Shown here one piece after another: positions 29,791-32,077 of a stretch of DNA of 32,077 nt (its first letter is position 1; the number at the start of each line of letters is the position of its first letter). The DNA lies in the NCBI GenBank assembly GCA_021847015.1, contig JAJZVW010000033.1, forward strand, positions 1-32,077, read 5' to 3'. The notes under the pieces are model-generated. The model did no database searches. It was given only the letters and a program-made list of their open reading frames with translations, and was not told the DNA's origin. Made by a program: the position numbers and the translations under genes. The DNA comes from Pseudomonadota bacterium. Lineage in GTDB: Bacteria; Pseudomonadota; Alphaproteobacteria; Rhodospirillales; Magnetospirillaceae.

Positions 29791-30275
29791 GGCAGCACGA
29801 AGCGCCTTTGCATCTGGTAGGTCTCGCCGTTACCGAACGCCAGGATGTCGGCATCCCATTCGCCCCGCAGCGGCAAGGCGACGAGCCCCCCGTAGACGCC
29901 GCCGCCCTTCGCCGTCAGGGTGACCTGGCGGTCATGGCCGACGACCGTGGGACGGCTGAAGATCGCGCTCACCGTCAGGCCGTCGACGGGCTTGCCGTTC
30001 TGGTCCTGATAGGTGATGGCGACGTCGGCCCGCCCCCCCCCGGCGGGCGTGGCGGTGGCCGTCACCGTCCACCCCAACCGATCCTGCGCCCGGGCCATCG
30101 CCAGGTTCTGATTGTATGCCAGACCCTTTTCATAGGGGTGCTGGGTCCACAATCCCGTGAACGAGGACGTCGCCAGATAGGCCATCGTGCCGTTGACACC
30201 GAACACGACGACGAAAAGGCCGACGAAGATAAATGGGTACCACCACCCGCGCTGACGATTTTGTGCCATGCTCAT
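29787..30275 (-). CDS. ccoH: CcoH/FixH, cbb3 oxidase assembly protein
   Basis: CcoH is a membrane-anchored subunit that stabilises the cbb3 oxidase during assembly. The 162-residue protein has one transmembrane segment near the N-terminus (YPFIFVGLFVVVFGVNGTMAYL, about 13-34) and a FixH domain with G-L-x-Y-N-Q-N-L and G-x-P-V-D-G-L-T-V. Starts at 30275 and 30269 are both plausible. It lies four bases after ccoG and overlaps ccoI by four bases. Confidence 0.93.
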   Translation of the reverse strand: MSMAQNRQRGWWYPFIFVGLFVVVFGVNGTMAYLATSSFTGLWTQHPYEKGLAYNQNLAMARAQDRLGWTVTATATPAGGGRADVAITYQDQNGKPVDGLTVSAIFSRPTVVGHDRQVTLTAKGGGVYGGLVALPLRGEWDADILAFGNGETYQMQRRFVLP

Positions 30276-30279
30276 CCCG

Positions 30280-31761
30280 TTAGTTGGCTGGGCCTTCGAA
30301 CGGCGTCGCGCTCCGCTTCACGCGGCCGCTGTCTTTGTCCGTGAGAAGGAAGTATAGCGTGGTCGACTTGCCCTTGATACTGCCGTTCGGCGCCGTGACG
30401 TAGACGCGGAAGGTCCCGACGGTATCGGCGGGTACGGAGAGAGCAGCGCTCTTGCCGTCGCCGTCGATGCCGATGACCTGGAACGAGGCGCCGTCGATGC
30501 CCTGGATGGACAAGGTGAAGTTCCGATCCTTGCGGATCATGTTGAGCACCTTGTACGTGTAGCCGTTGCGGATATCACCGTCGCCGAGGCGGACGAACAG
30601 CGGGCTGCGTTCGTGGAGAATGTTGACCTCGGTGGTGGTCCGCTCGGCAAGGGAATACAGCATCAGGCCACCCGCCACGACCAGGGTCGCGGCATAGACG
30701 ATGGTGCGCGGACGGATGATGCGGAACTTGCCGGCCGGCTTGCCCTTGCCCCGCAATTCAAGGTTGGTGGTCGAATCGTAGCTGATGAGACCGTGGGGCA
30801 AGCCGAACCGGTCCATCACCACGTTGCACGCGTCGATGCACAGGCCGCAGCCGATGCAGGCGAGCTGGTTGCCCTGGCGGATGTCGATGCCCGTGGGGCA
30901 CGCCTGGACGCAGGCGCGGCAATCGACGCAATGGCCGCGGTTCTCGAAGCTCTGCCCCTTCTTCGCCGGCCCCCGCGGTTCGCCGCGCCACGCCTCGTAG
31001 GAGATGATCAGCGAATGCTCGTCGAACATCGCCGACTGGAAGCGGGCGTAGGGGCACATGTAAATGCACACCTGTTCCCGGGCGTAGCCGGCCAACAGGA
31101 AGCAGAAACCGCCGATGATGCCGATGAAGGTGTAGACGCCGATGCCAGCCTGCCCCGTCAAGATCTGCGGCAGGAGCGTATAGGCGTCGTCGAAATAAAG
31201 AACGAAACTGATGCCGCAGGCCGCGGCAATCAACAGCCAGATGGCATTGACCGTGGCCCTTTTAACCAGTTTTTGCCCATTCATCGGCTGCCGGTCCAAG
31301 GCCATGCGGGCACTGCGGTCGCCGATGATCCAGCGCTCGACGGCGACGAACAGGTCGGTGTAGACCGTCTGCCAGCAGAAGAAGCCGCACCACAGACGTC
31401 CCGCCAGCGCGCTCATCAGGAACAGGCTGACGGCGGCGACGAAAAGCAGCCCCGTAAGGTAATAGACCTCCTGCGGCCAAATCTCGATGAAGAAGAAATA
31501 GGCGCGCCGCCCGGCGAGGTCGGCCAGAATTGCCTGGCTTGGCGCTCCCGGTCCGCGATCCCAGCGGATGAATGGCGCCAAATGCCAGAAGGCGAGCAGC
31601 ACCGCCATGGCCCAATACTTGACCGTCCGGAAAATGCCGCTGACCTTGCGGGGATGGATTTTCACGGTCTCGGCATACAACGAGCCGCCCTTGCGCGGAG
31701 CGTCGTTCGCAGGGGGGGAATTGGCGATCGCCATGGCGGAGTCCACGCTCTTGCTGTTCAC
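30280..31761 (-). CDS. ccoG: CcoG/FixG, cbb3 oxidase accessory ferredoxin-like protein
   Basis: CcoG is a polytopic membrane protein with two 4Fe-4S clusters, implicated in copper reduction for cbb3 oxidase. The 493-residue form has several transmembrane helices, a C-G-F-F-C-W-Q segment and a C-I-Y-M-C-P-Y-A-R-F-Q loop. The ferredoxin pair is CVDCRACVQACPTGID and CIGCGLCIDACN, followed by a C-terminal Ig-like periplasmic domain. The start at 31761 is GTG; an ATG at 31734 gives 484 residues and is equally credible because neither has a clear ribosome site. It heads the ccoGHIS-fnr string. Confidence 0.94.
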   Translation of the reverse strand: MNSKSVDSAMAIANSPPANDAPRKGGSLYAETVKIHPRKVSGIFRTVKYWAMAVLLAFWHLAPFIRWDRGPGAPSQAILADLAGRRAYFFFIEIWPQEVYYLTGLLFVAAVSLFLMSALAGRLWCGFFCWQTVYTDLFVAVERWIIGDRSARMALDRQPMNGQKLVKRATVNAIWLLIAAACGISFVLYFDDAYTLLPQILTGQAGIGVYTFIGIIGGFCFLLAGYAREQVCIYMCPYARFQSAMFDEHSLIISYEAWRGEPRGPAKKGQSFENRGHCVDCRACVQACPTGIDIRQGNQLACIGCGLCIDACNVVMDRFGLPHGLISYDSTTNLELRGKGKPAGKFRIIRPRTIVYAATLVVAGGLMLYSLAERTTTEVNILHERSPLFVRLGDGDIRNGYTYKVLNMIRKDRNFTLSIQGIDGASFQVIGIDGDGKSAALSVPADTVGTFRVYVTAPNGSIKGKSTTLYFLLTDKDSGRVKRSATPFEGPAN

Positions 31762-31909
31762 GGGATTGGGCGAGTCTATCGACCGGCAGGCCCGCCCGCC
31801 TCATCAAAATGGTATGAGGGGGTTGCACCGATTGCTCGGCTTCCCAGGGAGTTAGGGCTACAATTTAAAGAATGTTGAAAGCGAAGGGAAGGCCGACGTG
31901 ACGGAGAAG
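31762..31909. other. Spacer between ccoP and ccoG, probable promoter region
   Basis: This AT-richer spacer should hold the ccoG promoter. I found no clear TTGAT-N4-ATCAA FNR box, no sigma-54 match and no good -35/-10 pair. CCTCAT and ATGAGG form a small inverted repeat around 31799-31819. Confidence 0.4.
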
Positions 31910-31938
31910 AATGCGCCGCCGTCCCCCGGCGGCGCATT
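31910..31938 (-). terminator. Terminator hairpin after ccoP
   Basis: A 12-bp perfect stem (AATGCGCCGCCG/CGGCGGCGCATT) with a five-base loop follows the ccoP stop by 14 bases. On the minus strand it is followed by TCTTCTCC, a pyrimidine tract but not a pure T-run. Confidence 0.7.
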
Positions 31939-31952
31939 CCCCGATATCGACC

Positions 31953-32077
31953 TTACTGGCCGCCGCCCAGCGAGTGGACGTAGACGGTCAGCATCTTGAT
32001 GGTGGTCGGATCCAGACGCCGGCCCCAGGACGGCATCGAGCCGTGGGTGGGGTTGGTCACCTGAGCCACCACACCCT
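31953..32077 (-). CDS. ccoP: CcoP, cbb3 oxidase diheme c subunit (C-terminal end, partial)
   Basis: The last 41 codons read through AQVTNPTHGSMPSWG and RRLDPTTIKMLTVYVHSLGGGQ, then TAA. This matches the end of CcoP, including the second heme's axial Met segment (G-S-M-P-S-W) and the final helix Y-V-H-S-L-G-G. The heme-binding CxxCH motifs and the rest of ccoNOQ lie beyond the right edge. Its position before ccoGHIS is the standard cbb3 order. Confidence 0.9.
   Translation of the reverse strand, partial: GVVAQVTNPTHGSMPSWGRRLDPTTIKMLTVYVHSLGGGQ

Noticed and set aside
27349-29820. Long plus-strand open frame of 823 codons over ccoI
   Set aside because: It is antisense to a complete copper ATPase; the product is Gly/Arg/His-rich and unlike any family.
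31762-31952. FNR box for the cco genes
   Set aside because: No TTGAT-N4-ATCAA or one-mismatch version was found in the spacer.

Overview
This is a GC-rich, alphaproteobacterial-looking chromosome segment, most likely Rhodospirillales (Magnetospirillum/Phaeospirillum-like). That placement is inferred from the proteins and gene order and was not tested. Nearly every gene is on the minus strand, so operons read from right to left. The core is a compact Mo-nitrogenase cluster of about 22.5 kb (606-23103).

Left edge (1-605): the first codons and terminal region of an IS5-type element cut off an AIPR-type (abortive-infection family) gene after about 100 codons. Next come nifA and fixABCX, then an operon iscA-nifU-nifS-cysE(nifP)-nifW-fixABCX led by a clear sigma-54 promoter (9765-9780). 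Further right is nifE-nifN-nifX-DUF269-DUF683-fdxB-nifQ, then nifH-nifD-nifK with a sigma-54 promoter at 19154-19169. The last nif unit is nifB-fdxN-LRV/FeS gene-nifZ-SIR2-like gene. It has a sigma-54 promoter and a perfect NifA site, and ends at a strong intrinsic terminator (19318-19351).

Right of nifB (23224-24460) is a small accessory zone: a truncated tyrosine recombinase, a higBA toxin-antitoxin pair, an 11-bp-period repeat and a tRNA-Leu(CAA) whose 3' end faces the nif cluster. This looks like the edge of an old integrated element. A remnant of an NCS2-type permease follows, then housekeeping panC-panB. The right end carries an FNR-type oxygen regulator and the cbb3 oxidase maturation genes ccoGHIS, preceded by the 3' end of ccoP.

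Together the genes cover most of nitrogen fixation: the enzyme (HDK), cofactor assembly (B, E, N, X, Q), Fe-S supply (IscA, U, S, CysE), electron delivery (FixABCX, FdxN, FdxB), accessory factors (W, Z, LRV) and oxygen-responsive control (a cysteine-motif NifA, FNR, high-affinity oxidase). The most unusual points are a SIR2-like protein in the nifB operon whose usual catalytic Asn motif is altered, a NifQ without its C-terminal cysteine motif, an inverted-repeat element between nifK and nifE, and phased CGACA repeats where the nifH upstream activator site should be.
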